A stretch of 21,762 nt of DNA from Planctomycetota bacterium. GTDB taxonomy: Bacteria > Planctomycetota > Planctomycetia > Pirellulales > Pirellulaceae. Location: contig JAPLNJ010000969.1 in assembly GCA_026692885.1 (NCBI GenBank), positions 1-21,762 of the forward strand, read 5' to 3'. The translations under genes were made by a program, and so were the position numbers. The notes under the pieces are model-generated. The model had not been told where the DNA came from and searched no databases. It saw nothing but the letters and a program-made list of their open reading frames with translations. Shown here one piece after another: positions 21,716 to 21,762 of this stretch. Position 1 is the first letter of the stretch. The number at the start of each line of letters is the position of its first letter.

Positions 21716-21762
21716 GTCGTCACGTTCCGTCGTGACGACATGTCATCACGGCGGAGCGTGAT
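21716..21762. repeat. Short inverted repeats upstream of yidC
   Basis: GTCGTCACG-TTCCGT-CGTGACGAC (21716-21739) is a 9-bp stem with a 6-nt loop, followed by ATCACG-GCGGAG-CGTGAT at the window edge. They lie 90-137 bp upstream of the yidC start. They could be a terminator of a gene beyond the window, an operator or a repeat; the sequence does not decide. Confidence 0.5.

Overview
The window looks like a chromosomal segment of a GC-rich planctomycete, probably of the Pirellulales type. The evidence is a Hanks-type kinase with an extracytoplasmic tail, two secreted PQQ-like beta-propeller proteins that begin with a DxWPxWxG motif after the signal peptide, a DUF6677-type membrane protein, a very large YidC carrying a PDZ-like insert, a carboxypeptidase-regulatory-like repeat protein, and many nested palindromic intergenic repeats. 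No rRNA, tRNA or CRISPR array was recognised. The order-level assignment is inference.

Layout. 27-3391 (+) is a signalling block: a seven-blade WD40 protein, a Ser/Thr kinase with one membrane segment, and a PspA/IM30 protein. 3392-6139 is a decayed, repeat-rich stretch. It holds pieces of a REP-associated (Y1, IS200-like) transposase, an 85-aa gene with what may be the stub of a lost partner, a 246-bp MITE with inverted ends and a 10-bp target duplication, a compact hicB-hicA toxin-antitoxin pair, and two gene remnants. 6383-8866 (-) is a large beta-sandwich repeat protein that appears to have lost its N-terminus. 9060-9644 is a second, internally deleted transposase copy whose 3' part repeats 4625-4948 almost perfectly. 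9646-13541 (-) is a run of three same-strand genes: a DUF6677-like membrane protein and two secreted beta-propeller proteins. 14047-15075 (+) is class I fructose-1,6-bisphosphatase, convergent with a GNAT-like protein at 15131-16294 (-). 17012-17887 (+) is a Tat-exported aldo/keto reductase. 18280-19071 (+) is scpA, convergent with yidC at 19121-21625 (-).

The conserved genes (fbp, scpA, yidC, pspA) are housekeeping functions in carbon metabolism, chromosome condensation, membrane protein insertion and envelope maintenance. They do not form one pathway. Almost every gap between genes holds a palindromic repeat or transposon scar. The most notable case is a 75-bp MITE end that lies in the same orientation 19 bp upstream of the scpA start and 28 bp upstream of the GNAT-like gene start. 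It carries an AT-rich TAAAAT box and may act as a mobile promoter or leader. No complete new multi-gene system was recognised. The strongest novel signals are this shared mobile upstream region, the MITE with target duplication, the PDZ-bearing YidC, and the set of nested palindromes.
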